A stretch of DNA of 9,614 nucleotides from a bacterium (GCA_021782295.1 JAJXVC010000057.1:1-9614); one strand, 5' to 3'. Positions 1 through 7,932 are shown, numbered from the stretch's first letter. A program made the numbers and translations. The notes: generated by a model from the letters alone, not told the origin.

Positions 1-843
1 CCCGAACGCGGTCAGTATGCGGGCGATGACGAGCGCGAGAACGACTGCGCCGGCACCGATAAGCGCATTGCGTGTGTCGGCGATATTAAAGCTCGCACCC
101 ATCCACGCGAAAAGCACGAAATTCAGGGCAACCGCGGCCCAACGCCAAAGCACCTCGGCTGCATCGAGCATCGCCTCACCGATCGACCGTTCGATGCGCG
201 TACGCATGAATATCCCGAACGTCACGACCGCGATAATCCCCGAGCCTCCGAACGCCTCGGCTCCCGCGACGACGGCATAGACACCGAGCACGCTGAGCAA
301 CCAAAGCCCGAATGCGTGGCGAAAGCGCATCGCGCAAGCGATTCTTCCGAGCAGATCGCCGACCGTCGCACCGATCGCCGCGGCGACGAGTGCCAGCACG
401 AAATTACTTGCCCGCACCAATGCGACCGCACAGGCATCGTTAAACAGCGATTCCGCCTCGACGATCGTCACGAGCTTCGCCGGCGCGCCGACCGAGCGAG
501 CGAAGGCGATCGCGGCGATAGGATCGGTCGCGCTCAGCGCCGCGCCGACCATCCACGCCAACGGCCACGAGAACGAGAGCAAGAGCAGCGCGCCGACGAC
601 GCAGAGCGCAGCAATCGCGACGCCGGGAAAAACGAGCGTCGCTATCGGTCGCCAGGCGCGTCGCACCGCAGGGAGATCGAGATTCCACGCCGCTTCGAAA
701 AGGAGCGGAGGAACGATATAATGCAGCGCAGCCGGAGCAAAAGCCGCACCGACCGGCGCTGAAAAACTGAGGCCCGCTGCGGCACCGAGCAAGGCCACTC
801 CCGGGAGTACCCAAATCGGCAGCGCGCGCGGGCTTCGTACCAC
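1..843 (-). CDS. Na+/H+ antiporter, CPA1/NhaP-like family (partial: C-terminus off the left edge)
   Basis: Inner-membrane monovalent cation/proton antiporter, probably exchanging Na+ or K+ for H+. The reading frame has no early ATG and begins at a GTG; 281 codons are visible before the window edge. The family signature is clear: PPLLFEAAWNLD at residues 45-56, ATDP at 105-108 (the unwound-helix region of CPA1 antiporters), and EAESLFND at 129-136, whose Asn135-Asp136 pair is the expected ion-binding ND motif. GGSGIIAVV at 199-207 and Arg275 in the last visible helix also fit. Strongly hydrophobic segments lie near residues 10-29, 67-90, 94-115, 140-165, 178-212, 237-252 and 260-280. The GTG lies 5 bp after the radical SAM stop, without a good Shine-Dalgarno. 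The usual first membrane helix before the residue 8-29 segment is missing, and the upstream in-frame codons give a basic, non-membrane sequence. Family assignment is firm; ion specificity and exact start are not. Confidence 0.88.
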   Translation of the reverse strand, partial: MVRSPRALPIWVLPGVALLGAAAGLSFSAPVGAAFAPAALHYIVPPLLFEAAWNLDLPAVRRAWRPIATLVFPGVAIAALCVVGALLLLSFSWPLAWMVGAALSATDPIAAIAFARSVGAPAKLVTIVEAESLFNDACAVALVRASNFVLALVAAAIGATVGDLLGRIACAMRFRHAFGLWLLSVLGVYAVVAGAEAFGGSGIIAVVTFGIFMRTRIERSIGEAMLDAAEVLWRWAAVALNFVLFAWMGASFNIADTRNALIGAGAVVLALVIARILTAFG

Positions 844-848
844 GCTCG

Positions 849-2075
849 TTAATGCACGTGTGTAAAGTTGCCGACCCGAACGCCGAGTTCGGTGATGCGC
901 TCGATTGCGGCGCGCATGCCGATCGTCGCCGCCGGACGCCCGACGAGATCGAAGTAGCGATGCGGGTCGATATTGAGCGTTCGCGTCTGCACCATATCGA
1001 CGGGGCGATCTGCTAAGAACTTCTCCATCGCGGCGATCTCCTCAACGTCGTCGGTGACGCCGGGATGCGTTAAGAGATTGAGTGAGACGCGCAGCCCCGC
1101 TTTGCGGGCGACGCGAATCGATTCCAACACCTCGGCGAGCCCGTATCCCTGCGGGCGATAGTACGCCGCATAGGTCGCTTCGCGAAAACTGTTCAGACTG
1201 ATCCGCACGGCCTGGAGCCCGGCATCGATGCAGCGCGCGAGTTCGCGCGGACGACTCCCGTTGGTGTTGAGATTGATCGTGCCGTTCGCGCGCGCGCCGC
1301 GAATTTTTTCAATCGCCGCGGCGATGGTGTGCGAGCGCAGCAGTGGTTCGCCTTCGCAGCCCTGTCCGAAACTTACAATCCCGTCGGCAACCGCTTGCAG
1401 ATGCTCGATCGCGACGCGGGCGATCTCTTCCGCTTGCAGTTCGACGGCGATCCGCCGCTGCGGCGAAGGGAGTCCGGCCTCGGGATCTTGTTCGGAGATG
1501 CATCCCACGCAGCGCGCATTGCATTTCGGCGAAACCGGGAGCGCCGCTTCACCGCGACCGAGAAAGACGTTTTGCGCCGTAAAACAGCCGTACTCACCGG
1601 CGCAAATCCGCAACTGTGCGAGCATGCGATTTTCGGGATCGCGCGCGCAGCGCCGTTCGAGTATTGCATCGAGCTCGCCCTCGGCAAAGCGGCGCGGTTC
1701 CCAGTCTTCATCGCGATCGGTTCGCATCGCTGCGACGTAGAGTTCGTCGTCGAGCGCGCAGGCGAAGGTATAGCCGAAGAGCGGTAACGTCGGTGCATTC
1801 GCTTCGGCCTCGAAGGCCGGAACGAGCAGGCGCGTATACCCGGCGGGAAGCAGCACGCCGAGCGCATGACGGCGTTTTTCGATGCCGCGCCCCCCGAGCG
1901 GCCGCCGCAACGGCAACAGCGTCGGTACGCTTCCCGGCGGCGCCGGAATCAGTTCTTCGGGGCGCGGCGAACGGACGATTCCACCATCGGCGAGCGCTTC
2001 GCAACTCTCGTCGAAATAATAGCGTCCGCGTGCATCGGCATAGGCGAGCGTCGCGCGCGCGCGTTTACGCGCCAT
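849..2075 (-). CDS. Uncharacterised radical SAM protein with extra N-terminal domain
   Basis: A 408-residue protein of unknown function. The radical SAM cluster motif CNARCVGC sits unusually far in, with Cys185, Cys189 and Cys192 as the likely ligands of the SAM-binding [4Fe-4S] cluster. Downstream, FGQGCEGEPLL (236-246) takes the place of the GGEP-type SAM-contacting motif, followed by NLNTNGS (268-274), RISLNS (291-296) and LNIDP (367-371), consistent with successive strands of a partial TIM barrel. About 180 residues precede the barrel and match no domain I can name. Just before the barrel, ICAGEYGCFTAQN (157-169) supplies Cys158 and Cys164. From memory the CxxxxxGCFxAQN...LPxSPxCNARCxGC arrangement recurs in an uncharacterised radical SAM family of several phyla; I cannot verify this here. 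The ATG lies inside the end of dapF (11-bp overlap, different frame), with no Shine-Dalgarno, so translation is probably coupled. The barrel looks closest to activating-enzyme or MoaA-like proteins, but substrate and reaction are unknown. Confidence 0.9.
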   Translation of the reverse strand: MARKRARATLAYADARGRYYFDESCEALADGGIVRSPRPEELIPAPPGSVPTLLPLRRPLGGRGIEKRRHALGVLLPAGYTRLLVPAFEAEANAPTLPLFGYTFACALDDELYVAAMRTDRDEDWEPRRFAEGELDAILERRCARDPENRMLAQLRICAGEYGCFTAQNVFLGRGEAALPVSPKCNARCVGCISEQDPEAGLPSPQRRIAVELQAEEIARVAIEHLQAVADGIVSFGQGCEGEPLLRSHTIAAAIEKIRGARANGTINLNTNGSRPRELARCIDAGLQAVRISLNSFREATYAAYYRPQGYGLAEVLESIRVARKAGLRVSLNLLTHPGVTDDVEEIAAMEKFLADRPVDMVQTRTLNIDPHRYFDLVGRPAATIGMRAAIERITELGVRVGNFTHVH

Positions 2076-2847
2076 CGTCGTTGAGAAATCCGTCGAAAAC
2101 GTGCGCCGCCGGACCGATCAGCGTTGCCTCGCCGCGTACGTCGAACTCCACCGCGAGGCTACCGCCGGGAACCTCGATGCGCATCGGCGCCGGCAATGCA
2201 TCGCGCATGCGCGTTGCCGCGGCAACGGCGACCGCTCCGGTTCCGCAGGCCTGCGTTTCGCCGACTCCGCGTTCGAAGTGACGGACGCGCACGCGATCGC
2301 GCTCGACCCGCGCGAGATGCACGTTCGCTCCGCCTTCGAACGCCGGATCTTCGGCAATCGTTGCCGCGGCTGCGGCGAGATCGTAACCGTCAATGCTCTC
2401 GACAAAGAGAACGACGTGCGGATTTCCGACGCTCACCACCGTCGCGTCGGGGAATGCGCGCGTTCCGTACGAGATGCTCGTCGTGCCCATCGCGACGCGA
2501 ACCCGCCAATCTCCCTCGCGGCTCTCGACCACCGTCTGCCGAATACCCGCGAGAGTTTCGATATCCAGCCGATCCGGTTCGCCCGCTTCGGCAAGAAATC
2601 GCGCCACGCAGCGAATACCGTTGCCGCACATCTCCGCCTCGCTGCCGTCGGCATTGATGACGCGCATGCGGGCGTCGGCGACAACCGAGGTTTCGATGAC
2701 AAGGACGCCGTCTGCACCGACGCCGGTATGTCGGTCGCACCACCGACGCGCGAACGACGAAGGATGCGCGAGCGGGCGCGTACGCGTATCGAGAACGATG
2801 AAATCGTTCTTCGTCCCATGCATCTTCGAAAAAGGAACTCTCGCCAT
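2065..2847 (-). CDS. dapF: Diaminopimelate epimerase
   Basis: Cytosolic, cofactor-independent epimerase converting LL-2,6-diaminopimelate to the meso form, the last intermediate before lysine and the cross-linking residue of DAP-type peptidoglycan. At 260 residues it is slightly shorter than the usual 270-280. The two-cysteine catalytic pair is intact: Cys74 in EMCGNGIRC (72-80) and Cys201 in ETQACGTGA (197-205). Other conserved blocks are FSKMHG (6-11), GVGADG (42-47), INADGSEAEMCGNG (64-77) and GNPHVV (141-146). The N-terminal block reads HGTKNDF where most family members have HGxGNDF, so a Lys replaces the usual Gly at residue 13. The ATG directly follows the TAG stop of miaA with no spacer, and no Shine-Dalgarno is evident, so expression is probably coupled to miaA. 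The C-terminus overlaps the next gene by 11 bp. Identity is secure. Confidence 0.97.
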   Translation of the reverse strand: MARVPFSKMHGTKNDFIVLDTRTRPLAHPSSFARRWCDRHTGVGADGVLVIETSVVADARMRVINADGSEAEMCGNGIRCVARFLAEAGEPDRLDIETLAGIRQTVVESREGDWRVRVAMGTTSISYGTRAFPDATVVSVGNPHVVLFVESIDGYDLAAAAATIAEDPAFEGGANVHLARVERDRVRVRHFERGVGETQACGTGAVAVAAATRMRDALPAPMRIEVPGGSLAVEFDVRGEATLIGPAAHVFDGFLNDDGA

Positions 2848-3747
2848 CTACGAAGGCGTTGGCGCAACCGTCAGGGCTTCCTCCGCCGCGCGCACGAGAT
2901 CGTCGGCTTCGAGCCATTCGACATTCGGCTCGGTGCGAATCCAAGCGATCTGACGGCGCGCGTAGCGACGCGTCGCCCGCGCCAATGCGACCAAGGTCTC
3001 GTCAAAGGTACTCTGCCCTCGCAGATAGGCGAGCGCTTGTGGAAAACCGACGGCATCGGCGGCGACCGCACGCATGCCCAGCGCCTCGGCTTCTTCGAGC
3101 AGACCTCCGGCAAGCATCGCGCGCGCGCGCACGTCGATGCGCCGGTCGATCTCGGCAATCGGCAGTGCGAGCGCGAAGGTGCGAAAACTTAACCCGTGCG
3201 CAAGCAAGGTCGGAATCTCCGCCGCCGCATCGCGCGGCGGTGCAAGCGCGATCTCGAGCGCTCGCCCGATGCGATAGCGATCGTTGCGTTCGATCGCCGC
3301 CGCGCGTTGCGGCTCGCGAAGCGCGAGCCAGTCGTGGAGAAATTCCGGAGGGTGCAACTGCAACTCGCGCGCGATCCGCGCCCGCAGGTCGTCGTCGCCG
3401 CGCTCCCCGAGTGCAACGCCGCCGCGCAGAACGCGCAAGTAGAATCCGGTGCCGCCGACGACGATCGGGCGCCGTCCGCGCGCGCGAATATCGAGAATCG
3501 CCGCCATCGCATCGCGCGCGTAGCGCGCCGCCGAGTAGCGCTCCTCCGGATCGAGAAACTCGACGCAATGATGCGGCACTTCGCGCTGCGCCGCGGCATC
3601 CGGAGCGGCGGTCCCGACGCTCATCCCGCGGTAGATCTGCCGCGAATCGGCTCCAACGATCTCGCCGCCGACGGCACGAGCGATGCGCATCGCCACCTCG
3701 CTCTTCCCCGACGCCGTCGCGCCGACGATCACGCAGAGATCGATCAC
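2848..3747 (-). CDS. miaA: tRNA dimethylallyltransferase
   Basis: Transfers a dimethylallyl group from DMAPP to N6 of adenosine 37 in tRNAs that read codons starting with U, giving i6A, the substrate of MiaB. I place the start at the GTG whose last two bases overlap the mutL stop (GTGA), giving 299 residues, the normal family length. An ATG 29 codons upstream would add a tail lying within mutL and without family similarity, so I reject it. Counting from the GTG, the P-loop is GATASGKS (9-16; most homologues have GPTASGKS), followed by ADSRQIYRGMSVGTA (33-47) with the expected catalytic Asp34. Further family blocks are VVGGTGFYLR, RNDRYRIGRALEI and, near the end, ATRRYARRQIAWIR. The gene sits between mutL and dapF; mutL-miaA adjacency is conserved in many bacteria, often followed by hfq, which is absent here. 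Confidence 0.96.
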   Translation of the reverse strand: MIDLCVIVGATASGKSEVAMRIARAVGGEIVGADSRQIYRGMSVGTAAPDAAAQREVPHHCVEFLDPEERYSAARYARDAMAAILDIRARGRRPIVVGGTGFYLRVLRGGVALGERGDDDLRARIARELQLHPPEFLHDWLALREPQRAAAIERNDRYRIGRALEIALAPPRDAAAEIPTLLAHGLSFRTFALALPIAEIDRRIDVRARAMLAGGLLEEAEALGMRAVAADAVGFPQALAYLRGQSTFDETLVALARATRRYARRQIAWIRTEPNVEWLEADDLVRAAEEALTVAPTPS

Positions 3748-5432
3748 GCGCGTTTGAAGAGCCGTGCCACCATCTCGGGCTCTATACGCAGCATCGTGGG
3801 GCGCCCATGCGGGCAATGCATCGGGTTGGCGCACTGTTGGAGATCCTCGACCAAGCGCACCATCTCCGTAAACGCGAGCCGTTCGCCCGCTGTGGTCACG
3901 GAATGACAGGCAAGCGAGGCCCAGACCCGCTCGCGCACGTCGCGCTGCGGCGCTTCGTCGGCGAGGTCGTCGAGAAAGCCGGCGATATCGAACGTGCGCG
4001 CACCGTAACCGGCAGGGGTCGCGGTGATGCGGAAACTCCGTTCGCCGAAGGCTTCGATCGCCAGCCCTCCGTCGCGCAAGGATTCGAGCGCACTCTCAAG
4101 CCGCTCGCTCTGCGCGAGATCGAGTTCGACGATCGTCGGCACGAGCAGCGGTTCGCTCGGGGCATGCGCAGCAGCGGCCGCGACGATGCGTTCGTAGGCG
4201 ATGCGTTCGTGCGCCGCATGCTGATCGACGAGCAGAATCGTGCTGCCGTCGCTGGCGAGAATGTAGGTGCTGTCGATCTGCGCGAGTACGCGTAGCCCAT
4301 TCGTTCCCGCGTTTCCAGCACGTGCGGAGAACGCATCGATCGGCAGGAGTTGCGCTTGTTCGCACGGCTCGGCGGGAGCAAGCGAGATACCGTTATCGGG
4401 AACGGCGCGGAGACTCTGCGCCAAACGTTCGCGTGCATCGCCACGTAACGTCGCCGCGAGTGCGTGCCGAACGCTGTCGGCGACCTGCGATCCGAAGCGC
4501 AGCCGAACGTCGCTCTTCGTCGGGTGGACGTTGGCATCGACGTGATCGGGCGGAAGATCGAGCATCAGTACGCCGTACGGCTGTCGACCGATCATCGCAA
4601 ACGTTTGGTACCCCGCGCTCCAGGCCCCGGCCAGCAGCGAACTGCGCAACAAGCGCCGGTTCACGAACAACAGTTGCATGCGTCGATCGGCGCGCTCGTT
4701 GCCGGGAGCGCTGATAAAGCCTCGCAGTTTTCCGTGCATCGATGCCGCCGCCGCGCCATCGATCTCCAGCATCGTTTGCGCCGCCGCGCGCCCGAAGACT
4801 GCAGCGAGCCGCTCCCGCGCATCGTTTGTCGCAGGCATCGCCCACTGCTGTTCGCCGTCGTTACGCAAGAGAAAGGCAATCTCGGGATAGGCAAGGGCAA
4901 AGGCGCTCAGCCATGCGTTGATGCGCGCGAACTCCGTACCCGGGGATTTTAGATACTCGCGCCGCACCGGCACGTTTTCGAAGAGTCCTTCGGCGACGAC
5001 GCTCGTCCCGACCGGAGCGGCGATCTTCACAACCGGTTCGACGATCTCGCCGTAAGCAACGATCTTCGCGCCGATCTCTTCCCCGCGGGTGCGTGAAACG
5101 ATCGTCAAACGCGCGACCGCGGCGATGCTCGCGAGCCCCTCACCGCGAAAACCGAGCGTTGCGACCGATTGAAGATCCTCGGCGTCACGCAGTTTGCTCG
5201 TCGCATGTCGCGCCGGTGCGAGCGCCAGATCCTCAAACGATATGCCGTTGCCATCATCGTCGACTTCGATCCGCGCGATACCGCCGCGTTGCAACGACAC
5301 CTCGATGCGGCGCGCACCGGCATCGACGGCATTCTCCACCAACTCCTTCACCACCGAGAGCGGGCGCTCCACGATCTCTCCCGCGGCGATCTGTCCGATC
5401 GTCCGTTCGTCGAGCGCTGCGATCTGCGGCAT
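3744..5432 (-). CDS. mutL: DNA mismatch repair protein MutL (endonuclease type)
   Basis: ATP-dependent matchmaker of mismatch repair that acts after MutS and nicks the error-containing strand. It has 562 residues. The N-terminal GHKL ATPase is complete: AAGEIVERP (16-24), KELVENAVDAGA (29-40) with Glu30 and Asn34, DDDGNGI (58-64), TLGFRGEGLASI (92-103), and NVHPTKSDVR (301-310). After a short linker (about 330-378), the dimerisation/endonuclease domain carries DQHAAHERIAYE (403-414), an exact match to the DQHA(X)2E(X)4E metal motif. It also has ACHS (508-511) and CPHGRP (540-545), which complete the metal site. This predicts an active endonuclease, as in bacteria that lack MutH and Dam-directed repair. 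The expected clamp-binding segment reads EPLLVP (427-432) instead of QxLLxP. The ATG overlaps the mutS stop by one base (TAATG) and the end overlaps miaA by 4 bp. Confidence 0.97.
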   Translation of the reverse strand: MPQIAALDERTIGQIAAGEIVERPLSVVKELVENAVDAGARRIEVSLQRGGIARIEVDDDGNGISFEDLALAPARHATSKLRDAEDLQSVATLGFRGEGLASIAAVARLTIVSRTRGEEIGAKIVAYGEIVEPVVKIAAPVGTSVVAEGLFENVPVRREYLKSPGTEFARINAWLSAFALAYPEIAFLLRNDGEQQWAMPATNDARERLAAVFGRAAAQTMLEIDGAAAASMHGKLRGFISAPGNERADRRMQLLFVNRRLLRSSLLAGAWSAGYQTFAMIGRQPYGVLMLDLPPDHVDANVHPTKSDVRLRFGSQVADSVRHALAATLRGDARERLAQSLRAVPDNGISLAPAEPCEQAQLLPIDAFSARAGNAGTNGLRVLAQIDSTYILASDGSTILLVDQHAAHERIAYERIVAAAAAHAPSEPLLVPTIVELDLAQSERLESALESLRDGGLAIEAFGERSFRITATPAGYGARTFDIAGFLDDLADEAPQRDVRERVWASLACHSVTTAGERLAFTEMVRLVEDLQQCANPMHCPHGRPTMLRIEPEMVARLFKRA

Positions 5433-7909
5433 TACAGCAACCGTAACTGTTCGCGACTCTCGGTCGCGACGGGGCGTTTTCGCATGGGAATCCGCGTCTC
5501 GAGGTCGGGGGCGGCACCGAGATTTTCGGCGATCTCCTGCGCACGCTCGACAACGCCGGCGGGGAGCCCGGCCATGCGCGCGACCTCGATTCCGAACGAA
5601 CGCGACGAACTTCCCGGCTGCACGCGATGCGAAAAGACCGGTGCATTCCCGCGCCCGAGATTTTCAACGGCGGTGATGTGATAGTTCGCGACTCCGGCCC
5701 AATGCTCGGCGAGCGCGCAGAGTTCGTGAAAATGCGTTGCGAAACACGTCATCGGCGCCCCGTCTCCGAGCGCGAGAATATATTCGCAGATCGCTTGCGC
5801 GATTGCGAGCCCGTCGATCGTCCCGGTACCGCGACCGATCTCGTCGACGAGCAAGAGCGAGCGCGCGGTGCAGCGGCGGAGAATATTTGCCGCCTCGGCC
5901 ATCTCCATGTAGAAGGTCGATTGCCCCGACGCGAGGTCGTCACCGGCGCCGATGCGCGTGAAGATGCGATCGACGATTCCAAGCTTCATACTCTTTGCCG
6001 GCACGAACGAGCCGATATGCGCGAGGATCGTCAATAAACCGATCTGCCGCAGATAGGTCGATTTTCCGCCCATGTTCGGCCCCGTCAACAGAATGAAGCG
6101 ATGCTCCTTTTCCATCAGTCGCGTGTCGTTGGGGACGAAACGCCGCTGCACGACTGCCTCCATGACCGGGTGACGTCCGTCCACGATCTCGATGCGCGAA
6201 TCATCGAGAAACTCCGGGCGAACGTAGCCGCGTTCGGCGGATTTGTCCGCCAATGCTACGCTGACGTCGATCGCTGCAAGCGCTGCGCCTGCAGCGGCAA
6301 GCGCATCGGCCTCCAATGCGATTCGCTCGACGAGTTCGGCGAAGAGGCGCTGCTCGATGCGCTCCTGTCGGCTCTGCGCACCGGCAATAGCGCTCTCGAG
6401 TTCTTTGAGCTCCGAGGTTGTGTAGCGTTCGCTCCCGGCGAGCGTCTGGCGACGAACGTACTCCCCCGGAACGCGCGCGGCATACGCATGTCCAACTTCG
6501 ATCGCGTAGCCGAAGGCGCTCGCATACTTCACTTTGAGGCTCTTGATCCCGGTGCGTTCGCGTTCGCGCTCCTCCAACGCCGAGATACGCCCGCGTGCAT
6601 CGCCGCGCAATGAAATACATTCGGCGAGTTCGGAATCGGCTTCGGGGCGAATCGCTCCGCCATCGCTGAGTCGTGCCGGCGGCTCCTCGACGAGCGTCGC
6701 GCGGAGGTCGGCGAGAACCACATCGAAGCCCACCAGGGCCGTGCGACGGCGCGCGAGCGCCTCGGGCAACAGCGGCGGGATCTCCACCATCGCTTCGAGC
6801 GTGCGCCGTAACGAGGCGAGATCGCGTGGATTCGCACGTCGTAGAGCGATTTTCTGCGCGATCCGCTCCAAATCGAAACAGCGGCGAAGAATCTCGTGCA
6901 GGTTTCCGCGCAGCGAATGCGTTTCGACGAGCGCCGCAATATCATCGAGGCGCCGTTCGATTCTCGCGCGGTCCACCGAGGGGGCGGAGATGCGGCGAGC
7001 GAGCAACCGCGAGCCCATCGAAGTCGCGCAGCCGTCGAGCGTCGCCAACAACGTCGCGCGTTCGTTCGCTCCTTCGGCGCGAAGCAACTCGAGATGTTTG
7101 CGCGTCGATGGATCGATCGCGACATGCGCCGCATCGCGACGATACTCCGTGCGCGCGCGCAACGCAGCACCATCGGTCACAATGCCGGTGCGCGCAAGAA
7201 AGCGGTCGAGGACCTCGCCCGCGCGCGCCATCGCGAGCGACTCGACGAGCGAAAAGCCAGGGACCGCATCGACTGCGCGCGCCGATGCGCCGCCGATCGG
7301 CAGCGTGGCGATGCGCGCACCGAGATTTTCGATCTGCTGCCGAAGCGCCGTGTAGCCGCCTTCGGGAATATCGAGGACGATCTCCGCAGGCGCGATACGC
7401 GCGAGCTCCGCGACGAGTTCTTCTTCACCGACCTCGTTTGCAAATGCGGTGCCGAAGCTCTCGCCGGTCGAAACGTCGCAGTACATCAGGCCGAAGGTAT
7501 CGTCGAGATAACTCAGCGCGGCGAGAAAGTTGTTTCGTTTTCCGTCGAGGAGATGCTCCTCGACCAGCGTCCCCGGCGTGACGACGCGAACGATATCGCG
7601 ATGCACGAGCTTATTGGGGCGCGGTTCCTCCATCTGTTCGGCGAGCGCGACAACGAAGCGCTGGTCGACGAGCCGACGCAGATAATTATCGAGCGCGTGA
7701 TGAGGCACGCCGGCCATCGCGACGCGCGTGCCGCTGCCGGAATCTTTTCCGGTAAGGGCGATCTGCAGGGCGCGGGAGATCGTCTCGGCATCCTCACCGT
7801 ACGCTTCGTAGAAGTCGCCGACGCGCGAAAGCAGGATCGCCTCGGGGTTGCGCGCCTTCATTTCGAAATACTGCTCGATCATCGGCGAGCGTTTTGTCGG
7901 TGCACTCAC
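5432..7909 (-). CDS. mutS: DNA mismatch repair protein MutS
   Basis: Recognises base mismatches and small insertion/deletion loops, then uses ATP to become a sliding clamp and recruit MutL. It has 825 residues. The mismatch-reading motif GDFYE places the intercalating Phe at 33 and the contacting Glu at 35. The connector domain covers roughly 125-240 and the core/clamp domains roughly 250-540. The ATPase has Walker A GPNMGGKS (610-617), signature GAGDDLASGQST (654-665), Walker B LLLVDE (685-690), GRGTGTIDG (692-700; most homologues have GRGTSTxDG) and THFHEL (725-730). The last five residues are QLRLL, a beta-clamp-like motif, and the C-terminal tetramerisation domain of the E. coli protein is absent. 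The start is a GTG; an in-frame TAG five codons upstream excludes longer versions, and Met10 is the only close alternative. The spacer to miaB is 23 bp with at best a weak ribosome site. Confidence 0.98.
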   Translation of the reverse strand: MSAPTKRSPMIEQYFEMKARNPEAILLSRVGDFYEAYGEDAETISRALQIALTGKDSGSGTRVAMAGVPHHALDNYLRRLVDQRFVVALAEQMEEPRPNKLVHRDIVRVVTPGTLVEEHLLDGKRNNFLAALSYLDDTFGLMYCDVSTGESFGTAFANEVGEEELVAELARIAPAEIVLDIPEGGYTALRQQIENLGARIATLPIGGASARAVDAVPGFSLVESLAMARAGEVLDRFLARTGIVTDGAALRARTEYRRDAAHVAIDPSTRKHLELLRAEGANERATLLATLDGCATSMGSRLLARRISAPSVDRARIERRLDDIAALVETHSLRGNLHEILRRCFDLERIAQKIALRRANPRDLASLRRTLEAMVEIPPLLPEALARRRTALVGFDVVLADLRATLVEEPPARLSDGGAIRPEADSELAECISLRGDARGRISALEERERERTGIKSLKVKYASAFGYAIEVGHAYAARVPGEYVRRQTLAGSERYTTSELKELESAIAGAQSRQERIEQRLFAELVERIALEADALAAAGAALAAIDVSVALADKSAERGYVRPEFLDDSRIEIVDGRHPVMEAVVQRRFVPNDTRLMEKEHRFILLTGPNMGGKSTYLRQIGLLTILAHIGSFVPAKSMKLGIVDRIFTRIGAGDDLASGQSTFYMEMAEAANILRRCTARSLLLVDEIGRGTGTIDGLAIAQAICEYILALGDGAPMTCFATHFHELCALAEHWAGVANYHITAVENLGRGNAPVFSHRVQPGSSSRSFGIEVARMAGLPAGVVERAQEIAENLGAAPDLETRIPMRKRPVATESREQLRLL

Positions 7910-7932
7910 GCGCGAGATCGCCTAACCATCGA

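Noticed and set aside
316..762. Plus-strand frame opposite the antiporter, and ATG/alternative-start minus-strand frames at 440-814 and 222-437
   Set aside because: They are charged or Cys/Arg/Ser-rich and lack motifs. The true gene is the minus-strand frame with PPLLFEAAWNLD, ATDP and EAESLFND.
2101..3192. Plus-strand open frame (363 codons) opposite dapF and miaA
   Set aside because: Antisense shadow; the opposite strand has full family motifs of dapF and miaA.
3748..3834. Upstream ATG for miaA giving a 328-residue protein
   Set aside because: The extra 29 residues lie inside mutL and have no family similarity; the GTG overlapping the mutL stop gives the standard 299-residue length.
2859..4295. 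Long plus-strand open frame (478 codons) opposite miaA and mutL
   Set aside because: Arg/Ala-rich translation with no recognisable motif, lying antisense to two certain genes; a typical side effect of GC-rich codon use.
692..5860. MutS GRGTGTIDG variant (normally GRGTSTxDG) as a sign of an inactive ATPase
   Set aside because: The variant lies at about 5810-5836. Walker A, the Asp-Glu of Walker B, the signature loop and the THFHEL His are all intact, so this looks like tolerated lineage variation.
7910..7932. Possible regulatory element between miaB and mutS
   Set aside because: Only 23 bp, with no inverted repeat, terminator or promoter match; best read as a simple gene spacer.
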